64,000 bases of DNA from Candidatus Binatia bacterium (GCA_022820725.1 JAJEFA010000004.1:124001-188000); one strand, 5' to 3'; shown: positions 53,035 to 61,629, counted from the stretch's first letter. Notes: generated from the sequence alone by a model not told the origin. Translations and numbers: made by a program.

Positions 53035-54864
53035 ATGCACAAGCGAAGGCAGCCAAGCGCACCCCTCAGAAGACTCCTGCGGCTTGCGGTCATTGCTGTC
53101 GTCTGCCTTGGAGGCGGAGCGGCCGGAGCGGTCGAGGAGGCACGTTTGCTCAACGCCCACGCCGACCATGACAACTGGCTGACCTATGGGCATGGCTATG
53201 CCAATCAGCGCTACAGCGGGCTTGAGCAGATCACGACTGATAACGTGCACCAATTGGTGCCAAAATGGATTTATCAGACCGGTGTGCTCGGGACGTTTCC
53301 AACCAATCCCCTTGTTGCCGACGGAACGATGTATCTCACCACGCCGTACAACCATGTGGTTGCTCTTGATGCAGTAACGGGAGCGGAACGCTGGCGCTAC
53401 ACGCATGAGATGTCCGTTGACACGCTTTGTTGCGGCACCCACAACCGGGGGCTCGCCCTGGGCTACGGGCGACTGTATATGATCACCGCGGACGCGCGTC
53501 TGGTGACGCTCGATGCCACCACGGGAACACCCGCGTGGGATATACCGGTTGTCGATCCGACGACCGGAAACCCGGCTGACCTCGTGCCGCTTAAAGAGAT
53601 CAAAGCCACGGACGCTGCCAAGCCCGAGAACGTCGCCACCCTCACAGCACTGACGCGCTTTGCCGGTAATATGGCGCCGGTCGTCTACGAAGGTAAGGTA
53701 TTCGTCGGCGTGAGCGGGACCGGATATAGCGGCGTGCTGGGTGAAGCCGAAGCGGACGACCCGTCCCTCCTCGGTCGGCCCGGTCCCCGGCGCGGCCTGC
53801 GTGCCTTCCTGTCCGCCTATGACGCCACGACCGGGCAGTTGGTCTGGCGCTGGTATTCGACCGCCTCGGAAGGCTGGGAAGGTGATTTTGTCGGGCAGAC
53901 TGCGTTCGGCGATGCGCTCGACCGCGACCTGGATGCCGAGCGTGCCAGCGCGGACACATACCGTGATGCTTGGAAGACCGGCGGCGGTTCGATCTATTCC
54001 TCTCCCTCGATCGACCCGGAGTTGGGGTTGATTTATTTCGGAACCGGGAATGCGTCACCCGGTTATGATGACTACAAGCGCCCCGGCGACAATCTGTACA
54101 CCGCCTCCCTGGTCGCCCTCGACATACAGACCGGCGCGTTGCGCTGGTATCACCAGATCGTCCCGCACGACATCTGGGGCTATGACGTGGCCTCACCTCC
54201 GGTTCTGTTCGACTTCCCCGCCAATGGCACGACGGTACGGGCCGTGGCTGAGGCCTCGAAGTCCGGCTGGCTGTACCTATTCGATCGGGAGACCGGCAAG
54301 CCATTGCGTCGCTCGGAAGCCTTCGTTCCCCAGAACGATTTGCTCTTCCGCAGGCCGACTTCCGAGGGGATGTTAATTGCACCCGGAGCTGCGGGTGGAG
54401 CAAACTGGCCACCTACTTCGTACAGCCCTCAGACCGGCTGGTTATACGTCTCAGGGACGCATAACCCGACGCGCTACCAACTCAAACCAGGGGAGCCCGG
54501 ACAGCCTGAGCGGATCGTCATTTCGTTTGATAAAACCGTGGAACGCTGGGGGACCCTGAGCGCTATTGCGCCCCAGGACGGAAAGATCAAATGGCAGGTC
54601 AAAACGAACTTGCCCTTGGTCAGTGGCTCGCTGACGACCGCGGGTGGGCTGATCTTTTACGGGGAATCGAACGGACAGTTTGTGGCCCGCAATGCCCAGG
54701 ACGGTACGGCGCTGTGGCGCTTCAACACCGGGGCCGGGGTCAACGCTCCGCCGGTGACCTATGCGGTGGACGGGAAGCAATTTGTGGCGGTTGCCGCCGG
54801 TGGACACAAACTGTTTGATTTTCCTCTGGGCAATGCGGTGATCGCCTTTGGCCTGCCCGATTGA
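53035..54864 (+). CDS. Periplasmic PQQ-dependent quinoprotein dehydrogenase
   Basis: Protein of 609 residues. Residues 1-32 form a signal peptide (basic start, hydrophobic core, AGA). An eight-bladed propeller follows with NWLTYGHGYANQRYSGLEQI, the vicinal disulfide pair Cys132-Cys133 (DTLCCGTHN), the metal/PQQ site GGSIYSSPSIDPELGLIYFGTGNASP near 325-350, and IVPHDIWGYD near 380. There is no C-terminal cytochrome domain, so electrons leave through a separate carrier. Substrate is probably an alcohol. The ATG is at 53035; the open frame upstream overlaps the repeat. Confidence 0.93.
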   Translation: MHKRRQPSAPLRRLLRLAVIAVVCLGGGAAGAVEEARLLNAHADHDNWLTYGHGYANQRYSGLEQITTDNVHQLVPKWIYQTGVLGTFPTNPLVADGTMYLTTPYNHVVALDAVTGAERWRYTHEMSVDTLCCGTHNRGLALGYGRLYMITADARLVTLDATTGTPAWDIPVVDPTTGNPADLVPLKEIKATDAAKPENVATLTALTRFAGNMAPVVYEGKVFVGVSGTGYSGVLGEAEADDPSLLGRPGPRRGLRAFLSAYDATTGQLVWRWYSTASEGWEGDFVGQTAFGDALDRDLDAERASADTYRDAWKTGGGSIYSSPSIDPELGLIYFGTGNASPGYDDYKRPGDNLYTASLVALDIQTGALRWYHQIVPHDIWGYDVASPPVLFDFPANGTTVRAVAEASKSGWLYLFDRETGKPLRRSEAFVPQNDLLFRRPTSEGMLIAPGAAGGANWPPTSYSPQTGWLYVSGTHNPTRYQLKPGEPGQPERIVISFDKTVERWGTLSAIAPQDGKIKWQVKTNLPLVSGSLTTAGGLIFYGESNGQFVARNAQDGTALWRFNTGAGVNAPPVTYAVDGKQFVAVAAGGHKLFDFPLGNAVIAFGLPD

Positions 54865-54909
54865 CCCGACATCGCTGCTGCAACATATCCCTCGTCTCAG
54901 CCGCTTGGT

Positions 54910-55476
54910 CTATGCTTTCCTTTGAGTGTCGAGCTGACGGACGTGCTGTTCGAGCTCGGTGACATGCGCATCCGTCACCCCCATGTCACGCAAGCTCCCG
55001 GCGAGTCGGAGCAGATAGTCTCGATTCGAGCCGCTTGGACCCTTGGAATGAAAAATGTGGAGCGCCATCTCTGGTACGGAGGCCGGACCGAGATAGTGCG
55101 GGTTGTCGTCCTGAGCGATATAGACAGCAGCGGTGGTCACAGCGGGCGCAGGGGCATCGGTTGTATCGGTCTTGGGGTAAAAGTCCACCTGATGCCGGAG
55201 AAACCCGCCTTGCTCGCGCTCATCAAGATAAGAAAAAATCGACTCCAGAGACTCTCCGGCAACCTGATAGGCCACGCCCCAACACACCGATTGGGCATCG
55301 GCGACCAGGGTCACGACGCGGCCTGGGGAGCCCGGAAGACCTCTGTGGTCGGGCGAGCCCTGGTAAAAACGTCGCGCCCAGCCCCGGATATAACCGACCT
55401 GACGCTGTTCAAAGGCAAAGCCGGGGTGCCAGATCAATGACCCGTAGCCAAAAATCCAGACCTTGGTCGGTGTCAT
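54910..55476 (-). CDS. chaC: ChaC-type gamma-glutamylcyclotransferase
   Basis: Protein of 188 residues. VWIFGYGSLIWHPGF (6-20) is the substrate loop. RRFYQGSPDHRGLPGSPGRVVTLV and the catalytic Glu in YLDEREQGGFLR complete the family. It splits glutathione to 5-oxoproline and Cys-Gly. It stands alone, convergent with the PQQ gene. Confidence 0.94.
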   Translation of the reverse strand: MTPTKVWIFGYGSLIWHPGFAFEQRQVGYIRGWARRFYQGSPDHRGLPGSPGRVVTLVADAQSVCWGVAYQVAGESLESIFSYLDEREQGGFLRHQVDFYPKTDTTDAPAPAVTTAAVYIAQDDNPHYLGPASVPEMALHIFHSKGPSGSNRDYLLRLAGSLRDMGVTDAHVTELEQHVRQLDTQRKA

Positions 55477-55517
55477 CTTGGTTATAGGGAGACTGGACAG
55501 GCAGGGCAGGGGAGAAG

Positions 55518-55539
55518 AGGTGGGTCGAGCGACCCACCT
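55518..55539 (-). terminator. Hairpin after the VOC gene
   Basis: AGGTGGGTCG and CGACCCACCT form a 10-bp inverted repeat separated by 2 nt, between the VOC stop (55567) and chaC. Termination is likely, though the T-tract is poor. Confidence 0.5.
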
Positions 55540-55566
55540 TGGGTGAATAACGGAGCGCCTACGGAG

Positions 55567-55935
55567 TTATCCCATGTGGATGGCGTTGAGCTTGTTGCCG
55601 TCCAGATCGCGAAAATAGCCGATGGTCATGCCACCGCCACCACGCGGCCCGGGCGCTCCTTCGTCCGTACCGCCCAGCTCCAGCGCCTTCGCATGTATTG
55701 CCGCGACCTGTTCCGCGCTGCTCGCGGCGAGGGCGACCATCACGCCATTGCCGACCGAGGCGGCATTGCCGTCAAACGGCTTGCACACCGCCAGCATCGG
55801 AGCCCCTGCGGTCCCCCATAAGATAATGCGCTCATTCTCCATCATGCGCTGGGCCCCAAGTTCGGCCAGGAGTTCGTCATAATACTTGGCCGCACGATCC
55901 AAATCGTTCGTTCCGATTGTGACATAACTAATCAT
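55567..55935 (-). CDS. VOC-family (glyoxalase/bleomycin-resistance-like) protein
   Basis: Protein of 122 residues. ISYVTIGTNDLDRAAKYYDELLAELGAQR, LAVCKPFDGNAASVGNGVMVAL and YFRDLDGNKLNAIHMG give the paired beta-alpha-beta units of the VOC fold, with the family's FRDLDGNKL phrase. Function unknown. It ends the LLM / hydrolase / VOC run on the minus strand (56799-58046, 55966-56763, 55567-55935). Confidence 0.88.
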   Translation of the reverse strand: MISYVTIGTNDLDRAAKYYDELLAELGAQRMMENERIILWGTAGAPMLAVCKPFDGNAASVGNGVMVALAASSAEQVAAIHAKALELGGTDEGAPGPRGGGGMTIGYFRDLDGNKLNAIHMG

Positions 55936-55965
55936 ACTCTACCTCCTTCTTGTTTCGTGACAGAG

Positions 55966-56763
55966 TTAGGGTTGGATAAAATCCCGGACCAGGCCGGAGA
56001 CACGTTCAAGCTGCTCTAGCTGCGGCACGTGAGCCGCCTGTTCGACCATGGCAATCTGCGAGCCGGCGATCCGGCTGCCAAACTCCTCGGCATACGCCGG
56101 AGGGACAAGCTTGTCCTCAGTGCCCCAGACAATCAGGGTCGGGGCGGCAATCCGATGGATACGCTTCTTGAGCCCTTTGTCCGGAATGGGCCAGATAAAT
56201 TTGCCCGTGCAGGCGAGTGACCAGGTCACCCGAATCTGGAGGTCTTGGGCTTCCTTCTCGTCCTCCGGCACGGTCAGCATCTGCTGGGCGAGTGGACCGC
56301 TGGAGTCATAGAAGGCGGCCTTGACCACTTCTTCCATGGGCAGAATCATCCAGTTTTTGACTGGAGCGTCGTCTCGCCAGAGACCGATTGGACTCAGCAA
56401 CACCAACTTGCCAACCCGTTGCGGATAGCAGGCGGCGATCTCCGAGGCGATCATGCCGCCAAACGAGTGGCCGATGACGGTTGGACTGTCCAAGTCGAGC
56501 TGGGCAAACAGCTCATCGTAATACAGCACCAGGTCCCATAGATCATCCAGGGCCTTTACGCCGTCCGGGTCGCCCAGGGTCGTACCCGGATGCTCAGGAG
56601 CGTATACGGTGAACTGCTCGGCCAGCGCGTCCAGAAAGGGGTCCCAGGTCAGGCCGTAGGCACCGTGCAGGAACACCACTGCCGGCCCGCTGCCGGCGAC
56701 GTGGACTTTGGGGTTAATCTGATTTTTCCACACACTGACGGTTTGTTCTTGGACTGCGACCAT
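55966..56763 (-). CDS. Alpha/beta-hydrolase
   Basis: Protein of 265 residues. VVFLHGAYGLTWDPF gives the oxyanion-hole HG. The nucleophile Ser is in GHSFGGM near 116, Asp in WGTEDKLVPP near 217, and His in EQAAHVPQLE near 242, so the triad is complete. The ATG at 56761-56763 follows AAGGGAAAAA. It is 36 bp after an LLM gene on the same strand; the pair may oxidise then hydrolyse one compound. Confidence 0.9.
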   Translation of the reverse strand: MVAVQEQTVSVWKNQINPKVHVAGSGPAVVFLHGAYGLTWDPFLDALAEQFTVYAPEHPGTTLGDPDGVKALDDLWDLVLYYDELFAQLDLDSPTVIGHSFGGMIASEIAACYPQRVGKLVLLSPIGLWRDDAPVKNWMILPMEEVVKAAFYDSSGPLAQQMLTVPEDEKEAQDLQIRVTWSLACTGKFIWPIPDKGLKKRIHRIAAPTLIVWGTEDKLVPPAYAEEFGSRIAGSQIAMVEQAAHVPQLEQLERVSGLVRDFIQP

Positions 56764-56798
56764 CTGTTTTTCCCTTGTGTCCTTACTCTCTTGTGTCC

Positions 56799-58046
56799 TT
56801 ACAGGGCCGCAATTGAGGCCTGGCGCTTGGTCCGCAGCTTTTCCGGCCACCAGTGATTCTCCCACTGGTTGTCCCACATATCGTGGATATGGGGCATGAC
56901 TTCGCTACTGAACATATCGATGTTTTTGAGGGTCAAGTCATGCGGCATGGAGCCGATATGCAACAGGACCATCAGATTGCCGACCCGCAGGTCTTTGGCC
57001 GCGTCGGCAAGCATGTCGCGCACGGTTGCCGGGCTGCCGGCAATCACAAAACCCTCATCCACAAAGTCTTTGAACTTCCAGTTGGGGATACTATCGAGCT
57101 TGTCAAAATAGCTCTTGAAGATGCCCTTGCGGATATTGTTTTCCAGGCTGCGATAGTCCTGGTGGCCCGGCGGGAAGAAGTATTCGGGCGGGATATGCAG
57201 GGACTTATTGTAGAAGTACTGGATATGCTTTTCATACAAGGCTTCGGCCTTGGCGTCGGTTTCGGCCACGGCCACGAGTTGCAGAAAACCGGCGCGGTAG
57301 GGGTTGGGTTCAATGCCGCGCTCGCCGATGAACTGCCAGAACCCGTCCATTACGTTTTTGCCGGCCTTGGGGCCGTAATAGCTGAGAAAGCAGTAGCAAT
57401 GGTTGTGCTGCGCAGCAAATTCCCAGGTGCTCAGGCTGCCGAGTCCCGGAATCCAGACGGGCGGATGAGGCTGTTGAATCGGCCGCGGCCAGACGTTGAC
57501 CTTGGGCAACTGATAGTATTTGCCGTTCCAGGCGAAGATGTCGTCTGCGGTCCAGGCTTTGAGGATCAGATCGTGGGCCTCGTAATAGCGTTCGCGCTGC
57601 TCAATCGGGGTGATACCCGCACACAAAGTGGCATCCATGGCTGTTCCCAGCGGCATACCGGCCACCAGACGGCCGCCGCTGATGGTATCCAGCATGCCGT
57701 ATTCTTCGGCCACGCGCGTGGGTGGATTGGTCGTTGGCAGGGTTGAGCCCATCTGCACCACTGCCACATCCATACCATTGGTGGCCCGGGCCAGGACCGA
57801 GCCCATCAGGTTGGGGTTGGGCATGAAGCCATAGGCATTCTGATGATGCTCATTGACGCAGATACCGTCCATCCCGGCTTTGGCGGCGTGAATCAGTTCG
57901 TCCAGCGACCAGTTGTAGTACTGGCCGACTTTCTCGGCGTCGCCCAGTTCCGTCCAGGGCGGATCGACCCAGACAGAGTGATATTTTTGTTCAAAATCGT
58001 CCGGCAGGTCCCGGTAGGGCATCAGGTGAAACATGGATACTTTCAT
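56799..58046 (-). CDS. Luciferase-like monooxygenase (LLM class, long form)
   Basis: Protein of 415 residues. VSMFHLMPYRDLPDDFEQKY at the start, GMDGICVNEHHQNAYGFMPNPNLM near 58-82, and MLDTISGGRLVAGMPLGTAMD near 118-138 are LLM marks; the C-terminus has a long extra helical part. AAAGGAGG precedes the ATG. It is the first gene of a likely LLM-hydrolase-VOC operon. Confidence 0.9.
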   Translation of the reverse strand: MKVSMFHLMPYRDLPDDFEQKYHSVWVDPPWTELGDAEKVGQYYNWSLDELIHAAKAGMDGICVNEHHQNAYGFMPNPNLMGSVLARATNGMDVAVVQMGSTLPTTNPPTRVAEEYGMLDTISGGRLVAGMPLGTAMDATLCAGITPIEQRERYYEAHDLILKAWTADDIFAWNGKYYQLPKVNVWPRPIQQPHPPVWIPGLGSLSTWEFAAQHNHCYCFLSYYGPKAGKNVMDGFWQFIGERGIEPNPYRAGFLQLVAVAETDAKAEALYEKHIQYFYNKSLHIPPEYFFPPGHQDYRSLENNIRKGIFKSYFDKLDSIPNWKFKDFVDEGFVIAGSPATVRDMLADAAKDLRVGNLMVLLHIGSMPHDLTLKNIDMFSSEVMPHIHDMWDNQWENHWWPEKLRTKRQASIAAL

Positions 58047-58243
58047 ACCTGGCCTCCTTTATATGGGCAGTTCCAGCCTAAATACCAATTGTGGCGTGAT
58101 TTGGCTAGGCGACCCCGACCGCTGGTTCACGCGACGGCCTGGGAGAGGGGTGCCATCATTCATTATATGCCCCACACAAGATCAGCCGTAACAGCATACA
58201 ACGGGCTGAAGCAAATCACGCTGCCGTGTAGCGCGTCTCCCGC

Positions 58244-58293
58244 CTCCTTAAGGAGTGCGGGCTTCCAGCCCGCAGGCGGCCAGGATGGCCGCC
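58244..58293. repeat. Composite palindromic repeat, family C
   Basis: Three palindromes in a row: CTCCTTAAGGAG (58244-58255), TGCGGGCT-TCC-AGCCCGCA (58256-58274), and GGCGGCC-AGGAT-GGCCGCC (58275-58293). It lies in the 58047-58309 gap, which holds no gene. Confidence 0.75.
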
Positions 58294-58309
58294 CTCCCAG
58301 GGCACTCTA

Positions 58310-58729
58310 TCATTTGAGCTTCAACAGCGGATAATCAGGCGACTCGGGACGTGGAGTCAGAGTACGGTTTGTACAATCGGCAATTAAATCTAAGGCTTCG
58401 AGGACGATTTGACCGATCAGCGGCTCGCTCAGGGGAGGACCGACAACACAGTCAGTACTCATAAAGCGGTTGCCAATGCGGATGGTCAGGGGACCGGCTA
58501 CCGGGCGTTCTTCCTTCCTCTCATCTGCATAGGAAACAATCACGGTTCGGCGTGTTTCCAGTCCGAGCCGCTCAACGACGTTTTGGGGTAAAACCAACAT
58601 GACGGCGCCAGTATCAACAATCGCGTCAATACTGGAACGACGAATGGCGGATTCCTCGCCCTCTCCTCGCTCAAAAACTCCGCGATCAATCGGGTTTTCA
58701 AGCGTAACGTTGACCGTAATCTCTCCCAT
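58310..58729 (-). CDS. Clan AA retropepsin-like aspartic protease
   Basis: Protein of 139 residues. The active-site strand AIVDTGAVMLVLP holds Asp39-Thr40-Gly41. PLIGQIVLEALDLIAD later matches the second family strand seen in TIGR03698-type proteins (LLGxxxLExL). There is no signal or membrane segment, so it is cytoplasmic and would act as a dimer. Target unknown. Confidence 0.8.
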   Translation of the reverse strand: MGEITVNVTLENPIDRGVFERGEGEESAIRRSSIDAIVDTGAVMLVLPQNVVERLGLETRRTVIVSYADERKEERPVAGPLTIRIGNRFMSTDCVVGPPLSEPLIGQIVLEALDLIADCTNRTLTPRPESPDYPLLKLK

Positions 58730-58763
58730 TTCGGCACCTCAGTAGAAACGGAAACGCTCAGCC

Positions 58764-59387
58764 TTAGAAAAACTTCACGCAATAGCTGATAAGCGAAGCG
58801 TTGTCGTGATCTGCGTCGGCCGACACGAGCTGCCTGTCTTTTACGAGGTCGCGCAGTTCGGTATCGACCACGCTCGAAAAGACCTCAAACCCGCGTTCCT
58901 GATAGGCTTTGGGTGGCTGCCCGCCCATAAAGGCCATGACGGCCCGTGGGGTAGGGGTGGCCTTGGCCGTCACCGCCGCGAACCCGGCCTGCTCGGCCCA
59001 GTCCAAAAAATAATCCAAGAGGCTCAGGCCAATGCCCCGTCCCTGATAGCGCGCGTCCCGGTCGTCCGTGTCGTCGAGTTGGCCAACATGGTAGCAGTAA
59101 ACGGACAGGCTGCGGTCGGGCAGCGCGGGCGCGGCGTCACCGAACTCGCCCCAATACAGCGGATCCCACAGCCCCTTGGGCGAGCGGGTGTCCGCGGCGT
59201 AGCGCCGAAACTGGAGTTGGCCGACGTGCTGCGCGCCGTCAAACGCCAGGATCGCGCTTGAGCCAAGGTCCTGGATACGGGTACGGACCTCCTGCTCGTC
59301 GCCCTGATGACCAATAGGGACCGCCCCGAGGTCTTCGGCGGTCATCGGTCGGTAGTGAATCGTCGGGGTGGTCTCGCTGTTGCTCAT
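58764..59387 (-). CDS. GNAT-type acetyltransferase
   Basis: Protein of 207 residues. IHYRPMTAEDLGAVPIG opens, and DARYQGRGIGLSLLDYFLDWAEQAGFAAVTAKATPTP contains the acetyl-CoA loop (QGRGIG) near residue 117. The long loop between is unusual for the fold. ATG at 59385-59387. Substrate unknown. Confidence 0.6.
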   Translation of the reverse strand: MSNSETTPTIHYRPMTAEDLGAVPIGHQGDEQEVRTRIQDLGSSAILAFDGAQHVGQLQFRRYAADTRSPKGLWDPLYWGEFGDAAPALPDRSLSVYCYHVGQLDDTDDRDARYQGRGIGLSLLDYFLDWAEQAGFAAVTAKATPTPRAVMAFMGGQPPKAYQERGFEVFSSVVDTELRDLVKDRQLVSADADHDNASLISYCVKFF

Positions 59388-59403
59388 GGCTGGATACCGC
59401 GGC

Positions 59404-60051
59404 TTAGCTCCTGTTTTTGAAGGCCGCGAAATCTCGCTGCATAACCGAATCGACCGCGTTGACCGACGGACGTTCGCCGACCATTTGCAAATACTCACCC
59501 AGGCCGGGGACATTATTCGTAATGTCCCAGTCGTAGATTTGCGTCGTGTGCAGATTGGTAAAGCGCAGCTCGAAATAGGCGGTCAGGTCGGCGAAGGTAA
59601 ACGTGTCGCCGGCGATATAGGGCTCGAAGCGGACGAGTTGCTTGAGTGCCCGCAGCCCGGTTTCCAGCAATGGCCGGGCTGCGTCATACGCGGCCTGGTC
59701 AACCGGCGCGCCGAAGTACACGGTCGGCACATGGCGCCGGGCCGGTGCGTCGAGATACAGCTCGACAAAGCGGATAATTTCTTTGGCTTTGGCCCTGGCC
59801 CAGGGGTCACCGGGATACAGCGCCGGTTGCGGCTGGATATCTTCGAGATAGTCGAAGATGACGTTCGTCTCGGTCAGGGTCGTGCCATCGACCTCAATAT
59901 AGGGCACCTTGCCCATCGGGCTTTTGGCCAGGACTTCCGGCTCCTGGCTCGGCATGACCGAGACTTCCTCGAAGGCGAGTCCTTTTTCGACCAGCGCAGC
60001 CTTGGCCGTGCTGTAATAATTGCTCAGGGTCGTGCCGTAGATTTTGATCAT
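59404..60051 (-). CDS. Glutathione S-transferase
   Basis: Protein of 215 residues. IKIYGTTLSNYYSTAKAALVEKGL, then SPMGKVPYIEVDGTTLTETNVIFDYLED and GDTFTFADLTAYFELRF, is a classic cytosolic GST. The Ser in the first loop could activate glutathione. AAGGAGAG precedes the ATG; it is followed 16 bp later by the acetyltransferase gene. Confidence 0.92.
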   Translation of the reverse strand: MIKIYGTTLSNYYSTAKAALVEKGLAFEEVSVMPSQEPEVLAKSPMGKVPYIEVDGTTLTETNVIFDYLEDIQPQPALYPGDPWARAKAKEIIRFVELYLDAPARRHVPTVYFGAPVDQAAYDAARPLLETGLRALKQLVRFEPYIAGDTFTFADLTAYFELRFTNLHTTQIYDWDITNNVPGLGEYLQMVGERPSVNAVDSVMQRDFAAFKNRS

Positions 60052-60291
60052 AGCGTCTCTCCTTAGTGGTGCTTCTATACCAAAATGACGGAAGGCACAA
60101 ACGAAAGGCCAGTGGAAGAATACCCTCGCTGGAAATCAAAACTAGATACTGGGTTCGAGAGGATGGATTTGCATCCTTGGTAGTCTAGGTCGCCCTTTTC
60201 CGCACAGGTCAGGTTGAATGCGAGACGGGGAGGACTTGCAGATTCCCCACCCCCCCAGTCCAGTGCTGACAGGGCGGCTCCCGTCTTGGTG
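60052..60291. other. Intergenic stretch without gene
   Basis: Nothing convincing found on either strand: no ORF with a start and ribosome site, and no tRNA-like fold. It marks the change from chromosomal genes to the right-end module. Confidence 0.6.
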
Positions 60292-60615
60292 CTATTCCCG
60301 CAACACCTCAATAATACGGGTAAGCCTGAGCAGCTCTTCATCACTGGCCTCATTGACCAGCCCGTCCAGCTTTTGGCGGAGTTCGACGGGAAGATATCCT
60401 TCCTCCCGTCGATACTGAAACAATTCGGAGAGCGGGACCTCCAGCCCCTCGGAAAGACGCTCAAGCAGAGCGAGTGTCGGATTCGCCTCCCCCCGCTCAA
60501 TGACGGCCAGATAGTTGGGGTTGATGTCGATGATTTCTGCCAGCCGTTCCTGTGTATGACCCTTCGACCTTCGCAGGCTTTTGATCCGTTTTCCTAACTG
60601 CTCTCGGTCATTCAT
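60292..60615 (-). CDS. XRE-family transcriptional regulator
   Basis: Protein of 107 residues. LGKRIKSLRRSKGHTQERLAEIIDINPNYLAVIERGEANPTLALLERLSEGLEVPLSELF (8-66) is a complete lambda-repressor-like HTH. The C-terminal helix (RQKLDGLVNEASDEELLRLTRIIEVL) may dimerise. The ATG at 60613-60615 follows GAGG. It faces away from the module at 60929-64000 across an AT-rich promoter region and probably controls it. Confidence 0.92.
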   Translation of the reverse strand: MNDREQLGKRIKSLRRSKGHTQERLAEIIDINPNYLAVIERGEANPTLALLERLSEGLEVPLSELFQYRREEGYLPVELRQKLDGLVNEASDEELLRLTRIIEVLRE

Positions 60616-60687
60616 ACCCGCCTCGTGGTCCAAGACCAGTATGGATTGACCTCTATGTTAGGTGAACGGTCTGACAGGGATAGTTTA

Positions 60688-60723
60688 TTGACAATCTATC
60701 TTTATTAGTAATAATATATTGTC
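60688..60723 (+). promoter_or_regulatory. Promoter with overlapping inverted repeat
   Basis: TTGACA (60688-60693), 18-bp spacer, TAATAT (60712-60717). The words GACAAT (60690-60695) and ATTGTC (60718-60723) form an inverted pair around the promoter, a likely binding site for the XRE protein. Confidence 0.55.
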
Positions 60724-60837
60724 TGTTGGACGGAATTTATAAACGAAACTATATCTATTAGACATTGTAAAAGTAGGCGTGAACCTTCGTCGCCAGCGGA
60801 CAAATGAGTCCATTCGAACGTGAGGCAGGTGCGGAAT

Positions 60838-60892
60838 AGGGGCCATTTCCCGGCCCTGCCCCTCGGGGCCGTCTACACGGCGGGCGGCCCCT
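60838..60892 (+). ncRNA. Candidate structured leader (nested GC hairpins)
   Basis: AGGGGCC (60838-60844) pairs with GGCCCCT (60886-60892). Inside are GCCCC-TC-GGGGC (60858-60869) and GCCGT-CTAC-ACGGC (60868-60881 region), which compete for the same bases. It lies in the transcript leader between the promoter and the mini-ORF. I match it to no known RNA class; it could be an attenuator-like switch. Confidence 0.35.
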
Positions 60893-60928
60893 TTGAAGAG
60901 ACGACACACATTCATTCAGGAGACATCA

Positions 60929-60976
60929 ATGCTTGTGGCCGATAACGGACAAATGCTCACGGGCGAGGGCAGGTGA
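60929..60976 (+). CDS. Mini-ORF of 15 codons ahead of the phage-type gene
   Basis: MLVADNGQMLTGEGR with a good ribosome site (CAGGAGACATCA). Its stop lies 3 nt before the ATG at 60980, so ribosomes finishing it could restart on the next gene. It may be a leader peptide; it may also be chance. Confidence 0.4.
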   Translation: MLVADNGQMLTGEGR

Positions 60977-60979
60977 CTA

Positions 60980-61615
60980 ATGCTCCAGCATTACCGTATC
61001 TGCCTGCAAGGACTCCGGCCGCTCATCATGCACAACGGCATGACGGGCCTCGATAAGCGGTCGCCGGCCAATCAAGAGAAAGACGCCATTGCCAAGCAAC
61101 AGGGCCGCAACCGCACCATGCGGGATGCGGAACGCCTGCAAGAACTGGAATGCCAGACAAGTCTGTGGCTGGACGACCAAACCGGCCGGCCGACCATCCC
61201 GGCGGCGGCCCTTCGGGCATGTATTGAAACCGCGGCCCGCAAACTCAAGCAGGGACCGCAAGTCCGGGAGGGGTTGCTGATCGAGTCGGTCGAAGCCTTC
61301 TCATATGACACCAGTCTGGGCACCACGGTCGAAGAGCTGGGCAAGACGGTCCAGTTCACGACCAATGTGGTGGTGCAGCGGAACCGGATTCCGCGCACCC
61401 GCGCGAAGTTCGATACCTGGGGCGTGACGTTCCTGGTCGAGGCCGATGATGAACTGGTCGATGTCGCGCAGCTCACGCGCTGGCTCACGATTGCCGGGCG
61501 GCGGATCGGGCTGGGGGATTGGCGACCGGAGAAATCCGGCGATTACGGACGGTTTACAGTCCTGAGTGTGGAGTTGATGACCAACGGGGCGCATGCCCCG
61601 TCAACAGAGACCTAA
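60980..61615 (+). CDS. Phage-type conserved hypothetical protein
   Basis: Protein of 211 residues. YRICLQGLRPLIMHNG at the start, then LDDQTGRPTIPAAALRACIETAARKLKQG, VVQRNRIPRTRAKFDTWGVTFLVE, and WLTIAGRRIGLGDWRPEKSGDYGRF. I associate this order of motifs with proteins from tailed phages and prophages. The strand-one phrase and the Gly-rich end also recall RAMP/Cas7-like folds, but that is only an impression. No Cys pair and no signal. Function unknown. Confidence 0.6.
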   Translation: MLQHYRICLQGLRPLIMHNGMTGLDKRSPANQEKDAIAKQQGRNRTMRDAERLQELECQTSLWLDDQTGRPTIPAAALRACIETAARKLKQGPQVREGLLIESVEAFSYDTSLGTTVEELGKTVQFTTNVVVQRNRIPRTRAKFDTWGVTFLVEADDELVDVAQLTRWLTIAGRRIGLGDWRPEKSGDYGRFTVLSVELMTNGAHAPSTET

Positions 61616-61629
61616 CGATTCTGGGTGGG

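Larger units (their letters stand above)
60616..60928. other. AT-rich then GC-rich regulatory gap of the right-end module
   Basis: No gene seen. The first half (60650-60775) is AT-rich and holds a promoter and repeated GACAAT/ATTGTC words. The second half carries the GC-rich hairpins at 60838-60892 and one copy of the direct repeat CGGACAAATG (60797-60806); the other copy is at 60946-60955 inside the mini-ORF. Confidence 0.55.

Noticed and set aside
56853..57746. A 297-codon plus-strand frame
   Set aside because: Antisense to the long LLM gene and without similarity to anything I recognise.
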